Shown: positions 16,008 through 23,877, numbered from the stretch's first letter. The stretch is 64,000 nt of DNA from Salipiger aestuarii (GCF_003259905.1 NZ_QLMG01000017.1:1-64000); one strand, 5' to 3'. Numbers and translations: made by a program. The notes: a model not told the origin generated them from the sequence alone.

Positions 16008-17518
16008 AGGCATCCACCAAAGCAATCCGCTTCCTTGAAAGCCTGAGCATCCCCGAGGGGCCGAAAGCCGGTCAGGCGGTGAAGCTGGCCCCGTTCCAAA
16101 AGCAATTCGTCAAGGGTGCCCTGGCGGACGGGGTGAACGTGGCCTGTCTGAGCATCGGCAGGGGCAACGCGAAAACCGCGCTGTCTGCGGGTATCGCTCT
16201 GGGCGCGGTGAAGGGGGAATGGGATCGTCAGCCCCGGCGGGAAATCCTGATAGCGGCCCGGACGCGGGATCAGGCGCGCATCGCGTTTGACTTCGTGGTG
16301 GGATTCATCCGGTCGCTTCCCGAGGATGAGCAAGCGGCCTTTACGATCCGGCGCAGCCCCCGGCTTGAAATCGAGTATGACGGCGACGGCGGCGGACACT
16401 TCGTCCGGGCTATTGCGGCGGACGGCAAGACGGCTCTGGGATCAGCCCCAACGCTGGTGCTCATGGATGAGCGGGGGCATTGGCAGGCGGATCAGGGGGA
16501 CGCCCTGGAACACGCCCTGTTGTCCGGTCTGGGCAAGCGTGGCGGGCGGGCGCTGATTATCAGCACGAGTGCGGCGGATGATGCGCACCCTTTTTCCGTC
16601 TGGCTGGATGAGGAACAAGATGGCGTCTATCGCCAAGAGCATCGGCCCGCCCCCGGCCTTCCTGCGGACGATCTTGAAAGCCTCAAGCTGGCCAACCCCG
16701 GCGCAGCCTATGGGATCGGCTCAAGCCTTGAATGGCTGCAAGGTCAGGCACGGCGCGCAATTGCGCGGGGCGGATCGACCCTGACAAGTTTCCGGCTCTA
16801 CAACCGCAATGAGCGTGTCAGCGGCGAAACCCGCGACCTGCTGTTGACGGTCGATGAATGGTTGTCCTGCGAGACGGCGGACTTACCCCCCCGGCAAGGT
16901 CAGGTGGTCATCGGGATCGACCTGGGCGGCTCTGCCAGCATGACGGCAGCGGCATTCTACTGGCCCGAGACGGGGCGGCTTGAGGCTCTGGGCACCTTCC
17001 CGTCAAAGCCTTCCCTGCTGGACCGTGGCCAGAATGACGGCGTGTCCGGGCGCTATGTCGAAATGCAGGATCGGGGCGAGTTGTCCACCCTTGGCGATCA
17101 GACGGTTCCCGTCGCGCCCTGGCTGGTCGAGGTCATGGCCCATGTGGAAGGCGAGCCGGTCGCGGCGATCACGGCGGACCGATACAAGCAAGCCGAACTT
17201 GGCGAGGCGATAGACCGGGCGGGCATCCGGTGCCCGATCATCTGGCGCGGCCAAGGTTTCAAGGATGGCGGCGAGGATTGCGAGCGGTTCCGGCGCGCGG
17301 TTTATGACGGCAAGGTGAAAACCGCCCCGTCGCTGCTGTTGCGGTCCGCTTTCGCGGATGCGGTCACGCTGCGCGATCCGGCGAACAATCTGAAATTGGC
17401 AAAGGCGCGGTCCACGGGCCGGATCGACGCGGCGGCGGCAACGGTGCTGGCGGTCGCTGAGGGTGCCCGGATGATGGGCCGCCCCGCTCACAAGGGAGGG
17501 CGCATCGCATGGGGATGA
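16004..17518 (+). CDS. Terminase large subunit, HK97-type
   Basis: A 504-residue packaging ATPase-nuclease. Walker A-like GRGNAKT is at 52-58, and Walker B LVLMDERGHW at 151-160 is followed by the coupling region LIISTSA. The C-terminal RNase H-like nuclease begins near VVIGIDLGGS (about 303-312) and ends with an aspartate-containing helix (RIDAAAATVLAVAEGARMM). It belongs to the HK97/Terminase_1-like class, unlike the GpA-type enzyme of element 1. It is coupled by ATGA to the preceding small gene and overlaps the following head-closure gene by 10 bases. An HNH nuclease two genes downstream fits the HNH-assisted cos packaging known in HK97-like phages. Confidence 0.9.
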   Translation: MKASTKAIRFLESLSIPEGPKAGQAVKLAPFQKQFVKGALADGVNVACLSIGRGNAKTALSAGIALGAVKGEWDRQPRREILIAARTRDQARIAFDFVVGFIRSLPEDEQAAFTIRRSPRLEIEYDGDGGGHFVRAIAADGKTALGSAPTLVLMDERGHWQADQGDALEHALLSGLGKRGGRALIISTSAADDAHPFSVWLDEEQDGVYRQEHRPAPGLPADDLESLKLANPGAAYGIGSSLEWLQGQARRAIARGGSTLTSFRLYNRNERVSGETRDLLLTVDEWLSCETADLPPRQGQVVIGIDLGGSASMTAAAFYWPETGRLEALGTFPSKPSLLDRGQNDGVSGRYVEMQDRGELSTLGDQTVPVAPWLVEVMAHVEGEPVAAITADRYKQAELGEAIDRAGIRCPIIWRGQGFKDGGEDCERFRRAVYDGKVKTAPSLLLRSAFADAVTLRDPANNLKLAKARSTGRIDAAAATVLAVAEGARMMGRPAHKGGRIAWG

Positions 17519-17868
17519 TGGAAACCGCATCGCGGCTGATAGCGAAACACGGGCAAGCGGCAACGCTGCTGCGGCCCGGTGAGGGCACGGTTGACGAATA
17601 CGGGGGATACACCCCCGGTCCTGACACGGCCTATCCCTGCACGGCCTTCGTGGTCGCTTCGACCGTGAATGAGGAATTCATTGCCTCTGGGCTGATGGAT
17701 GTTGGCGATCAGCGGGTTTTGGTTTCGGTCGAAGGCTTGGCGATCACGCCAAAGACGACTGACAAGATCAAGATTGGCACGACCGTTCTGGGGATTGTCC
17801 GTGTCGTGCCCCACGCCCCCGGCGGAACGCTGTTTTTCTATGAAATTCAGGGGCGCGATTATGTCTGA
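17509..17868 (+). CDS. Head closure / head-tail adaptor-like protein
   Basis: A 119-residue beta-rich protein. It begins METASRLIAKHGQAATLLRP and continues with DTAYPCTAFV and a C-terminal GTLFFYEIQGRDYV. This is the pattern of phage head-closure (stopper) proteins that sit under the portal ring. It overlaps both neighbours (terminase by 10 bases, HNH by 8), so the packaging block is translated as a unit. It would be the docking surface for a borrowed tail. The family call is by eye and moderate. Confidence 0.6.
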   Translation: MGMMETASRLIAKHGQAATLLRPGEGTVDEYGGYTPGPDTAYPCTAFVVASTVNEEFIASGLMDVGDQRVLVSVEGLAITPKTTDKIKIGTTVLGIVRVVPHAPGGTLFFYEIQGRDYV

Positions 17869-18202
17869 TCGGAAGGAATACGCCCGCCATTCCCGGCGGA
17901 TCACGCGCGGCCCGCGCTGGAAGGCTCTGCGGATGCAGGCGCTTGAGCGCGACGATTGGCAATGCGTCCAGTGCGGCAACCGGCACCGGCTTGAGATCGA
18001 CCATATCGAGCCGGTCAGGGATCGGCCGGATATGGCGTGGTCGCTGTCCAATCTGCAAACGCTCTGCGGGCGCTGTCATTCCCGCAAGACCCGTATCGAG
18101 ATCGGCTTAGGCCGACCCGACCCCGCCCGCGAGGCGTGGAAAAAGCTGGTCCGTGAAACGGGCCGAAACCTTATCGAGCACGAAAGGAAATCAGATGCTT
18201 GA
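17861..18202 (+). CDS. HNH endonuclease
   Basis: A 113-residue protein with a complete HNH motif: Cys35 and Cys38 (CVQC), Asp47-His48 (EIDHIEP), an asparagine-containing loop (SLSNLQTLC) and Cys69, Cys72 and His73 (CGRCH). In HK97-like phages and in capsid-forming satellites an HNH protein next to the terminase is needed for specific cos cleavage, and that is the likely role. It overlaps the major capsid gene by 8 bases. Confidence 0.88.
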   Translation: MSDRKEYARHSRRITRGPRWKALRMQALERDDWQCVQCGNRHRLEIDHIEPVRDRPDMAWSLSNLQTLCGRCHSRKTRIEIGLGRPDPAREAWKKLVRETGRNLIEHERKSDA

Positions 18203-19451
18203 TTCTGTCAAAATCGCACGGCGGCAAAGCGAAATCCGCCAGACGCTTTCGGAACTGGTCGGCAAGGACAAGCCGTCCGAGGATGAAACCCGCCAGATGG
18301 AAGAAATGGACCGCGAATATCGGTCCAATGAAACCCGCTATCGTGCGGCGCTCATTGCCGAGGATCAGGAACGGCGGGAAGCCGGGGCCGATCTGGAAAC
18401 CCGGTCCAGCCGGGAATGGGCCGAGGTCATGGCGGGCTTTGAAATGCGCCAAGTGGCCCTTGCTCTGGATGAGGGCCGCGCCCTGGACGGCAAGACGGGC
18501 GAGATCGTCACTGAACTGCGGTCGCGTGGCGGCTATCGCGGCGTTCCGGTGCCGTGGGAAGCCCTGGAAATCCGGGCCGGTGAAACCGTGGCGAGCGGCA
18601 CCCCCGACCCGATCCGCACGGCCCCGATCATCGAGCGGCTTTTTGCCGGATCGGTCGCGGCCCGCATGGGTGGCCAGATGGTCAACGTGGGCGTGGGCGA
18701 GGTCGAATATCCCGTTGCCACGTCCAGCGTGACGGCGGGGTGGGCGACTTCGGAAACCGGCAACGTGACTGGCCCGAGTGCCTACACGACCGTTGATCGG
18801 CCCTTGAAGCCGGATCACAATTTGGGCGTCCAGATGCGCATCACGCGCAAGACGCTCAAGCAATCCGGCAGCGGCCTTGAGCAAGCGGTGCGGCGCGACA
18901 TGAACGGCGCTATCGAGGAAGCCCTTGACCGCGCCGTGTTCCTGGGCAGCGGATCGGCGGGCGAGCCGACCGGCCTTTTCGCGGGTGCATCCGGCTGGGG
19001 CATCAATGAGCAAGCCGTTACTGCGGCCCCGACCTGGGGGGCGTTCCGGTCCGAGGTGGTCAGCTTCATCACCGGCAACGCGGCAAGCGGCCCCGGCGAT
19101 GTGCGGCTGCTGATCCGTCCCGAGGTCTGGGACACGATGGACGCGGACATTTGGGACGCGGGCAGCGGGATCACGGAATGGGATCGTCTGACGGCGGCGC
19201 TGGGCGGCATCACGATGAGCCACAATGCCCTTGCCGATCCGACCGGCGATCCTGCGGCGACAAGCGCGGTCCTGACGACCACGGCGGGCGGTGTTCCCCC
19301 GTTCTTCGTGGGGACGTGGGGCGCAATCGACTTGATCCGCGATCCGTATTCGGACGCGCAATCGGGCGGGCTGCGGCTCACGGCGCTGGCCACGATGGAC
19401 GTGACCATTTCCCGCGCGGTGCAAACCCGCATCCTGACGGGCATTCAGTGA
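18195..19451 (+). CDS. HK97-family major capsid protein
   Basis: A 418-residue capsid protein. The N-terminal 100 residues are a charged coiled-coil (delta domain, for example SEIRQTLSELVGKDKPSEDE), removed by the prohead protease. The HK97 fold then begins with typical segments TAPIIERLFAGS, AGWATSETGNVTG and a C-terminal TALATMDVTISRAVQTRI. A good AGGAAA ribosome-binding site precedes ATG 18195. The order capsid then protease is the reverse of the usual order. It is unrelated at the module level to the fused capsid gene of element 1. Confidence 0.9.
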   Translation: MLDSVKIARRQSEIRQTLSELVGKDKPSEDETRQMEEMDREYRSNETRYRAALIAEDQERREAGADLETRSSREWAEVMAGFEMRQVALALDEGRALDGKTGEIVTELRSRGGYRGVPVPWEALEIRAGETVASGTPDPIRTAPIIERLFAGSVAARMGGQMVNVGVGEVEYPVATSSVTAGWATSETGNVTGPSAYTTVDRPLKPDHNLGVQMRITRKTLKQSGSGLEQAVRRDMNGAIEEALDRAVFLGSGSAGEPTGLFAGASGWGINEQAVTAAPTWGAFRSEVVSFITGNAASGPGDVRLLIRPEVWDTMDADIWDAGSGITEWDRLTAALGGITMSHNALADPTGDPAATSAVLTTTAGGVPPFFVGTWGAIDLIRDPYSDAQSGGLRLTALATMDVTISRAVQTRILTGIQ

Positions 19452-20023
19452 TGCTCTGGGCCGGTTCCAAAGGCGGGCTTGAGGTCCGCACCTCTGCGGA
19501 CGGGGCAACCGTCCTGCGGGGCCGGTTCCCGTATGCCGTCCCGACTGTCTTGCAAGGCGGTCGGGAACGGCGACGGGAAGTATTCGAGGCACGGGCTTTC
19601 GGGGCATCGGTCGCGGCTGGCGGTGACGTTCACTTGCTGGTGCATCACGACTTCGACCGTCCGCTTGCATCGCGGGCGGCGGGAAGCCTTGAGATCAGGG
19701 ACGGCGATGACGCCCTGACTTTCGAGGCGACGATTGCCCCGGAAATGCGCGGCGTGGGCTATGTCACCGACTTCCTGGGCACCCTTGCGGCGGGGCTGGT
19801 GGGCGGGATCAGCCCCGGCTTTCGCGTGACGGACGGCGGCGACCTGGTGAGGCGCGATAGCGACGGGCTTTTGCGGGTGGTCCGCTCTGCGGAACTGATC
19901 GAGATCAGCGCCGTGACGAAACCCGCCTATCCCCAAGCGCAGATCGAGGCGCGCAACTGGACACCATGCGCGGCGGTCGAGGACCGGACGCTTGCCCATG
20001 CGCTCAATCGGTGGAGGCTCTGA
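19451..20023 (+). CDS. HK97-family prohead protease
   Basis: A 190-residue serine protease of the U35/S78 type. The catalytic His lies in LLVHHDFDRPLA (His65 or His66) and the catalytic Ser121 in GGISPGFRV, followed by the usual ELIEISAVTKPAYPQA block. It cleaves the delta domain from the capsid protein during head maturation. The start overlaps the capsid stop (TGATG). It follows rather than precedes the capsid gene. Confidence 0.88.
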   Translation: MLWAGSKGGLEVRTSADGATVLRGRFPYAVPTVLQGGRERRREVFEARAFGASVAAGGDVHLLVHHDFDRPLASRAAGSLEIRDGDDALTFEATIAPEMRGVGYVTDFLGTLAAGLVGGISPGFRVTDGGDLVRRDSDGLLRVVRSAELIEISAVTKPAYPQAQIEARNWTPCAAVEDRTLAHALNRWRL

Positions 20024-20024
20024 C

Positions 20025-20561
20025 ATGGCGGCGACACTGAAAGAGGTCGAGGCAATCCCGGCCAGCTATCCGAACATCACGGGCCTGAGCGTTCCGGCGG
20101 CGATGCTGGATCAAGCGGCGCTCTGGCAGCGGATCGAGGCTTATTGCCGGATGCGCTGGGCGGTGCGGGAAGTGGTCTGGACGGTCGAGGGGGAAGGCGC
20201 ATGGGAAGCCCCGTTGACGCCCGCCACCCTGAATACGGTCGAGGTCTGGGAAAGCGGCGCATGGGTGGAATGCACTCCGGCGGCGTCCCCTTGGGGCGGC
20301 TATGATCTGCCCGGTGACGGCCCCTATCGGATCACGGCGGACGTGGGGGGCGGCGACGTTCCCGCGGCTGTCTCTGAGGCGTTCCGGCGGCTTGCCGAAT
20401 ACCTGACGGACGCGACGGATCGGGCGGGCGTGTCCAGCTATTCCGTCAACATGGGTGGCGCGATCGAGGAAAGCTATCAGCGCAACCCGGCCTGGGTGGC
20501 GCGCGCAATGGAACTGAGCGGCGCGGCGGACCTGCTGCGGCCTTACAAAAGGAGGGCCTGA
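20025..20561 (+). CDS. Head-tail connector protein (phiE125 gp8-like)
   Basis: A 178-residue protein, starting one base after the protease stop. The segment LSVPAAMLDQAALWQRIEAYCRMRW followed by a beta-rich middle and a helical C-terminus (VSEAFRRLAEYLTDATD) resembles phage head-tail connector proteins of the phiE125 gp8 group, which extend the portal ring. Conservation is low in this family, so the call rests mainly on pattern and position between protease and portal. Confidence 0.6.
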   Translation: MAATLKEVEAIPASYPNITGLSVPAAMLDQAALWQRIEAYCRMRWAVREVVWTVEGEGAWEAPLTPATLNTVEVWESGAWVECTPAASPWGGYDLPGDGPYRITADVGGGDVPAAVSEAFRRLAEYLTDATDRAGVSSYSVNMGGAIEESYQRNPAWVARAMELSGAADLLRPYKRRA

Positions 20562-20563
20562 GC

Positions 20564-21619
20564 ATGTGGCCATTCAAGCGAAAGACGGCTGAGGAAACCC
20601 GGTCCAGCGGATCGGGTTTCACGGCTGAGATCATGGCAGCGCGGGAAGCCTATGTATCGGGGCGGCGCGGCATTGCCGAACTGACGGCCACGGCTCAAGG
20701 CGCTGTGACGCTCTGGGAAGGCGGTCTAGGGCTTGCCGATGTATCCGGCACCGATCTACTGGACCGGCGGTCCCTGACGCTCTGCGCCCGGTCTCTGGCC
20801 CTGCGGGGCGAGGCGCTATTCTTGATCCGTGACGCGGGGCTTGTTCCGTGTTCCGATTGGGATCTGCGCACCCGCGACGGACGGCCCACGGCTTACCGCG
20901 TGTCCGTATCCGAGGCGGGCGGCGGACGGTCTGAAACCGCGCTGGCGGCTGAGGTGCTGCACTTTCGGATCGGGTGTGACGTGTCCGCGCCCTACTATGG
21001 CACGGCCCCGCTCAAGCGGGCGCAACTGACGGCGGGGCTGTTGAACGCGGTCGAGACGGCGCTTGCCGAGGTATTCGAGACGGCACCGCTGGCCAGCATG
21101 ATCGTGCCCTTTCCCGAGGCACCGCAAACCGACCTGGAAGCGATGGCGCGCGGTTTCCGGGGCAACCGGGGCAAGGTGCTGATCCGCGAATCCGTCAACG
21201 TCGCGGCGGCGGGCGGACCGGCCCCGATGCAGGACTGGAAGCCCCACGACCTTTCCCCGGACCTGTCGAAAGCCATGACGCGCGAGACGCTGGCGGCGGC
21301 GCGGGATGCGATCAACATGGCCTTTGGCGTCCTGCCCGGCCTTACTGCGCCCGCCACAACCGGGCCGATGGTCAGGGAAGCGCAAAGGCATTTGGCGCAA
21401 TGGGTGCTGCAACCTGTGGCCATGGGCATTGCCGAGGAAGCATCGGACAAGCTGGGATCGGCGGTCACGCTGGACGTGATGCGGCCCCTTCAAGCCTTCG
21501 ATGCAGGCGGACGGGCGCGGGCGATCACGGCGATAGTGGGTGCCTTGGCGCAAGCGAAAGAGGCGGGTGTTGATCCGTCCGACGCTCTGCGGCTGGTCGA
21601 TTGGGGGAATGAGGTGTGA
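20564..21619 (+). CDS. HK97-type portal protein
   Basis: A 351-residue portal, somewhat shorter than the usual 380-430. The N-terminal MWPFKRKT with a lysine/arginine patch, SLALRGEALFLI, EVLHFRIGCDVSAPYYGTAPL and the core helix MTRETLAAARDAINMAFGV identify the HK97/phage_portal family. It is the last of the head genes here, whereas portals usually follow the terminase directly. The overlap with the following AT-richer hypothetical gene is not tight, so the structural operon may end here. Confidence 0.85.
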   Translation: MWPFKRKTAEETRSSGSGFTAEIMAAREAYVSGRRGIAELTATAQGAVTLWEGGLGLADVSGTDLLDRRSLTLCARSLALRGEALFLIRDAGLVPCSDWDLRTRDGRPTAYRVSVSEAGGGRSETALAAEVLHFRIGCDVSAPYYGTAPLKRAQLTAGLLNAVETALAEVFETAPLASMIVPFPEAPQTDLEAMARGFRGNRGKVLIRESVNVAAAGGPAPMQDWKPHDLSPDLSKAMTRETLAAARDAINMAFGVLPGLTAPATTGPMVREAQRHLAQWVLQPVAMGIAEEASDKLGSAVTLDVMRPLQAFDAGGRARAITAIVGALAQAKEAGVDPSDALRLVDWGNEV

Positions 21620-21715
21620 AGCGTCCAACCTCAAGCACCAAAGAAACCGCGTTTCGTTGGCTTGACCGCGCCTTTGAAATGTGGTTTCTTAGGATTCGAG
21701 GCATTGGATTATGGC

Positions 21716-22417
21716 ATGGCGAAGCTCAAGCACTTGGCAGCATTGATCGAAAAAATGAACGGCGGCGACACCGCGCGGACCAATTCGCTTGTTATGGTCG
21801 CGCGCAAAGCTGGGCTTTTCACGACCGGCGGGCGTGGACCGAACGCCCCCGAAATGTGGCCAACCGACTTTGGGCGCGCTCTGCTGCTGGGCACCACGCT
21901 TGCCACCCCGACGCGCGCCGCTGAGACGGTCAAGACGCTTGAGGCGGCGCAACCCTTTATCGTCAAAATCGACCCGATGGACGGCGGCGGCTTTCGTGAC
22001 GTTGACCCCGACGAAAGCCGACTGATGGGCGCGGACGTTTACGAAAACCCGTATCTGCCTTCCTTCCTTTCGGACATGCCCAACGATCTGGCGGGCTTTC
22101 TAGAGGAACTTTTCGCGTCACTTTTTGCTGGCGAATGGTCTTTTCAAGACTGGGATCAATTCCGCGTCAGGGATGCTTACGGGCGCTTTGAAATATCATT
22201 CTTGTTGCACGGCGCTCGCTACATCGAGGGCAAGGCATCGGGCTGGAATGAGGTTTCCGACGATGAGCGCACCCCCGCGCATTATGGCTGGGAATTTGTG
22301 TTCCACGTTGAGAAGCCCACCGAACACCATGAGTTTTTCGGGGCGGTGGATCGGGTGATCTACTCGAACGCGCTCAAGGCATTGCAGGAATTGGCGCGGG
22401 GTGGCGACAATGGCTAA
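21716..22417 (+). CDS. Hypothetical protein of element 2
   Basis: A 233-residue acidic, soluble protein beginning MAKLKHLAALIEKMNGG. Visible features are an early helical segment that may be DNA-binding (ARTNSLVMVARKAGL) and an aromatic-rich C-terminal half (WSFQDWDQFRVRDAYGRFEIS, GWEFVFHVEKPTEHHEFFG). No family recognised. It lies between the portal and the AlpA-like gene, the position of accessory or regulatory genes, and could regulate or interfere with a helper. An upstream TTG start (21662) is possible but has no better ribosome-binding site. Confidence 0.55.
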   Translation: MAKLKHLAALIEKMNGGDTARTNSLVMVARKAGLFTTGGRGPNAPEMWPTDFGRALLLGTTLATPTRAAETVKTLEAAQPFIVKIDPMDGGGFRDVDPDESRLMGADVYENPYLPSFLSDMPNDLAGFLEELFASLFAGEWSFQDWDQFRVRDAYGRFEISFLLHGARYIEGKASGWNEVSDDERTPAHYGWEFVFHVEKPTEHHEFFGAVDRVIYSNALKALQELARGGDNG

Positions 22418-22646
22418 CGCAAACCTCAATATCAGCGTCATTGAAAAGCGGATGCTGAAACAAACTGAGGCGGCGGACTATACCGGCTTGCCCGTCAAGC
22501 ACTTCAAGGCGACATGCCCGGTCCAGCCGGTCGAGATGCGCCCCGGCACGATCCTTTGGGACAAGCGCGACCTGGATAAGTGGATTGACGCAATGAAGGA
22601 AGGGGCTGAGATGGCGACGCAAGACGCCATTCTTGGCAAGCTGTAA
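22410..22646 (+). CDS. AlpA/excisionase-like protein of element 2
   Basis: A 78-residue protein overlapping the end of the preceding gene by 8 bases. LKQTEAADYTGLPVKHFKATCPV, followed by RPGTILWDKRDLDKWIDAMKE, is the short winged-helix layout of AlpA-type regulators and excisionases. It directly precedes the integrase (TAATG overlap), exactly as in element 1. Confidence 0.7.
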   Translation: MANANLNISVIEKRMLKQTEAADYTGLPVKHFKATCPVQPVEMRPGTILWDKRDLDKWIDAMKEGAEMATQDAILGKL

Positions 22647-23737
22647 TGACGCGCATCAGGGTAAAGGGCTTCAAGATATTCGATGACCGGCACGGGAAAC
22701 CGCGCTGCTATCATCGCGCCACTGGCCACAAGATCGACCTGGAAAAGACCCCGCTGGGATCGGCTGAGTTTTTCGCGGAATGCGCCCGCATTGCAGCCAT
22801 TGCCGAGGCGAGGAAGGCGCAATCCCCCAAGCCGGGAACGCTTGGCGGGCTGGTCAATGCCTATTTCCAGACTGAGCACTTTGGCAATCTGGCGGATGCC
22901 ACCAAGCGCGACTATCGCAAGTGCGCTGACTTCCTGCACCCGATCCGTGACACGCCCGTTTCCGCGATCAAGACGCCCCTTATGTCTGGCATCCATGACA
23001 AGGCGGCGGGCAAGATCGGCTGGCGGCGGGCAAACATGGTCCGCACCTTTCTGAGCCAAGTTTTCCGTTACGCCATTCCGAAAGGTCTGATCGACCGGGA
23101 CTATGCGGCGGGCGTCATTCCCAAGCCGCGCCCGAAAGATCGGCCCTATGCCAACCGGCCCTGGACGGTCGAGGAACGCGCCGTTGTGCTGGATCGGGCC
23201 GCGCCTCACGTCCGGGTGGCGGTCGCGCTGATCATGAACACCGGCCTTGATCCGTCCGACGCGCTCAAGCTGACCCGTCGCCAGATCGACGGCAACACGA
23301 TCTGGGGCGTCCGGGGCAAGACGGGGCACGAGGTCGCCATTCCTATCGGCCCGACGCTGCAAGCGGCTCTGGACGCTGCACCGGCCCACGACGCGGTGAC
23401 GATCCTTGCCACGTCCACCGGGAAGCCTTGGACCTACAACGGCTTTTCGACGGTCTGGCACCGCTTCAAGAAAAAGCTGGAAACTGAGGGAGCCGTGCAA
23501 CCCGGTCTGACCCTCAAGGGGCTGCGGCACACCGTGGCCACGACGCTACGCGAGGCGGGGCTTGAGGAACGCCAGATTGCGGACCTGCTGGGGCAGAAAA
23601 CCCCGTCTATGGCCCGCCACTATTCCCGGTCTGCCAACTTGGCGGACCGCAACCGGATCACGATGGAAACACTCGAAAAGGAGAACGAACGCCGATCAAA
23701 AGTTGTCAAACCATTCAAGAAAACTGTCAAACCCTGA
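22646..23737 (+). CDS. int: Tyrosine integrase of element 2
   Basis: A 363-residue recombinase with an N-terminal arm-binding region, a core-binding domain (about 65-165) and a catalytic domain. The nucleophile Tyr326 (ARHYSRSA) and Arg294 (KGLRHT) are clear. Other catalytic positions deviate: the usual first arginine is Asp202 (TGLDPSDAL), the usual histidine before Arg294 is Lys291, and the later His/Trp is Gln317 (LGQK). I recall alphaproteobacterial integrases with LGQK..ARHYSRSA, so part of this may be normal for the clade, but the missing first arginine deserves attention. The 3' end carries arm-type repeats, and the tRNA-Phe copy starts 41 bases beyond. Confidence 0.88.
   Translation: MTRIRVKGFKIFDDRHGKPRCYHRATGHKIDLEKTPLGSAEFFAECARIAAIAEARKAQSPKPGTLGGLVNAYFQTEHFGNLADATKRDYRKCADFLHPIRDTPVSAIKTPLMSGIHDKAAGKIGWRRANMVRTFLSQVFRYAIPKGLIDRDYAAGVIPKPRPKDRPYANRPWTVEERAVVLDRAAPHVRVAVALIMNTGLDPSDALKLTRRQIDGNTIWGVRGKTGHEVAIPIGPTLQAALDAAPAHDAVTILATSTGKPWTYNGFSTVWHRFKKKLETEGAVQPGLTLKGLRHTVATTLREAGLEERQIADLLGQKTPSMARHYSRSANLADRNRITMETLEKENERRSKVVKPFKKTVKP
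23703..23733. promoter_or_regulatory. Right arm-type sites of element 2 (putative)
   Basis: TTGTCAAACC (23703-23712) and CTGTCAAACC (23724-23733) are direct repeats 21 bases apart, inside the final codons of the integrase. They match TTGTCAAACC at the left end (13572-13581). Confidence 0.5.
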
Positions 23738-23778
23738 AAGGCTCAAAAATGAATATCGAGCAATATCAAGAGTTTGAA

Positions 23779-23853
23779 TGGTGCCCGGGGGCGGAATCGA
23801 ACCACCGACACGAGGATTTTCAATCCACTGCTCTACCCCTGAGCTACCCGGGC
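23779..23853 (-). tRNA. tRNA-Phe(GAA), integration site of both elements
   Basis: Read on the minus strand: acceptor GCCCGGG, a D arm with AGCTCAGGGGTAGAGC, anticodon loop TTGAAAA with GAA, T arm GGTTCGATTCC and an encoded CCA (75 bases). The 3' end points into element 2, so the integrated att copy restores the full tRNA. There is one mismatch in the anticodon stem. The 3' portion is duplicated at 13441-13489 and, more shortly, at 806-822. Confidence 0.95.
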
Positions 23854-23860
23854 ACGGGTT

Positions 23861-23877
23861 GAAGGGCAGCGCCCTTC
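23861..23877. repeat. Short palindrome upstream of tRNA-Phe
   Basis: GAAGGGC-agc-GCCCTTC is a perfect 7-bp stem between tRNA-Phe and mnmH. No T run follows on either strand, so it is more likely a dispersed intergenic palindrome than a terminator. Confidence 0.4.

Larger units (their letters stand above)
13441..23826 (+). mobile_element. Element 2: second tail-less capsid-forming satellite at tRNA-Phe
   Basis: An integrated element of about 10.4 kb between two 49-bp att copies. Order: Prim-Pol, RepA-like helicase, small coupled gene, HK97-type terminase, head-closure protein, HNH nuclease, major capsid, prohead protease, connector, portal, hypothetical, AlpA-like, integrase. All genes are on the plus strand with stop-start overlaps almost throughout. 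There are no tail, lysis or repressor genes and little cargo. The plan is the same as element 1, but the packaging and capsid proteins come from a different family. It is best explained as a second capsid-forming satellite. The 49-bp identity to the tRNA, against 17 bp for the left end of element 1, shows that the two have different att cores. Confidence 0.8.

Noticed and set aside
806-23826. Gene transfer agent interpretation of the head genes
   Set aside because: GTA clusters of Rhodobacteraceae have a fixed order with tail genes and no integrase or att duplication. Here integrases, att copies and replication genes are present, and tails are absent.
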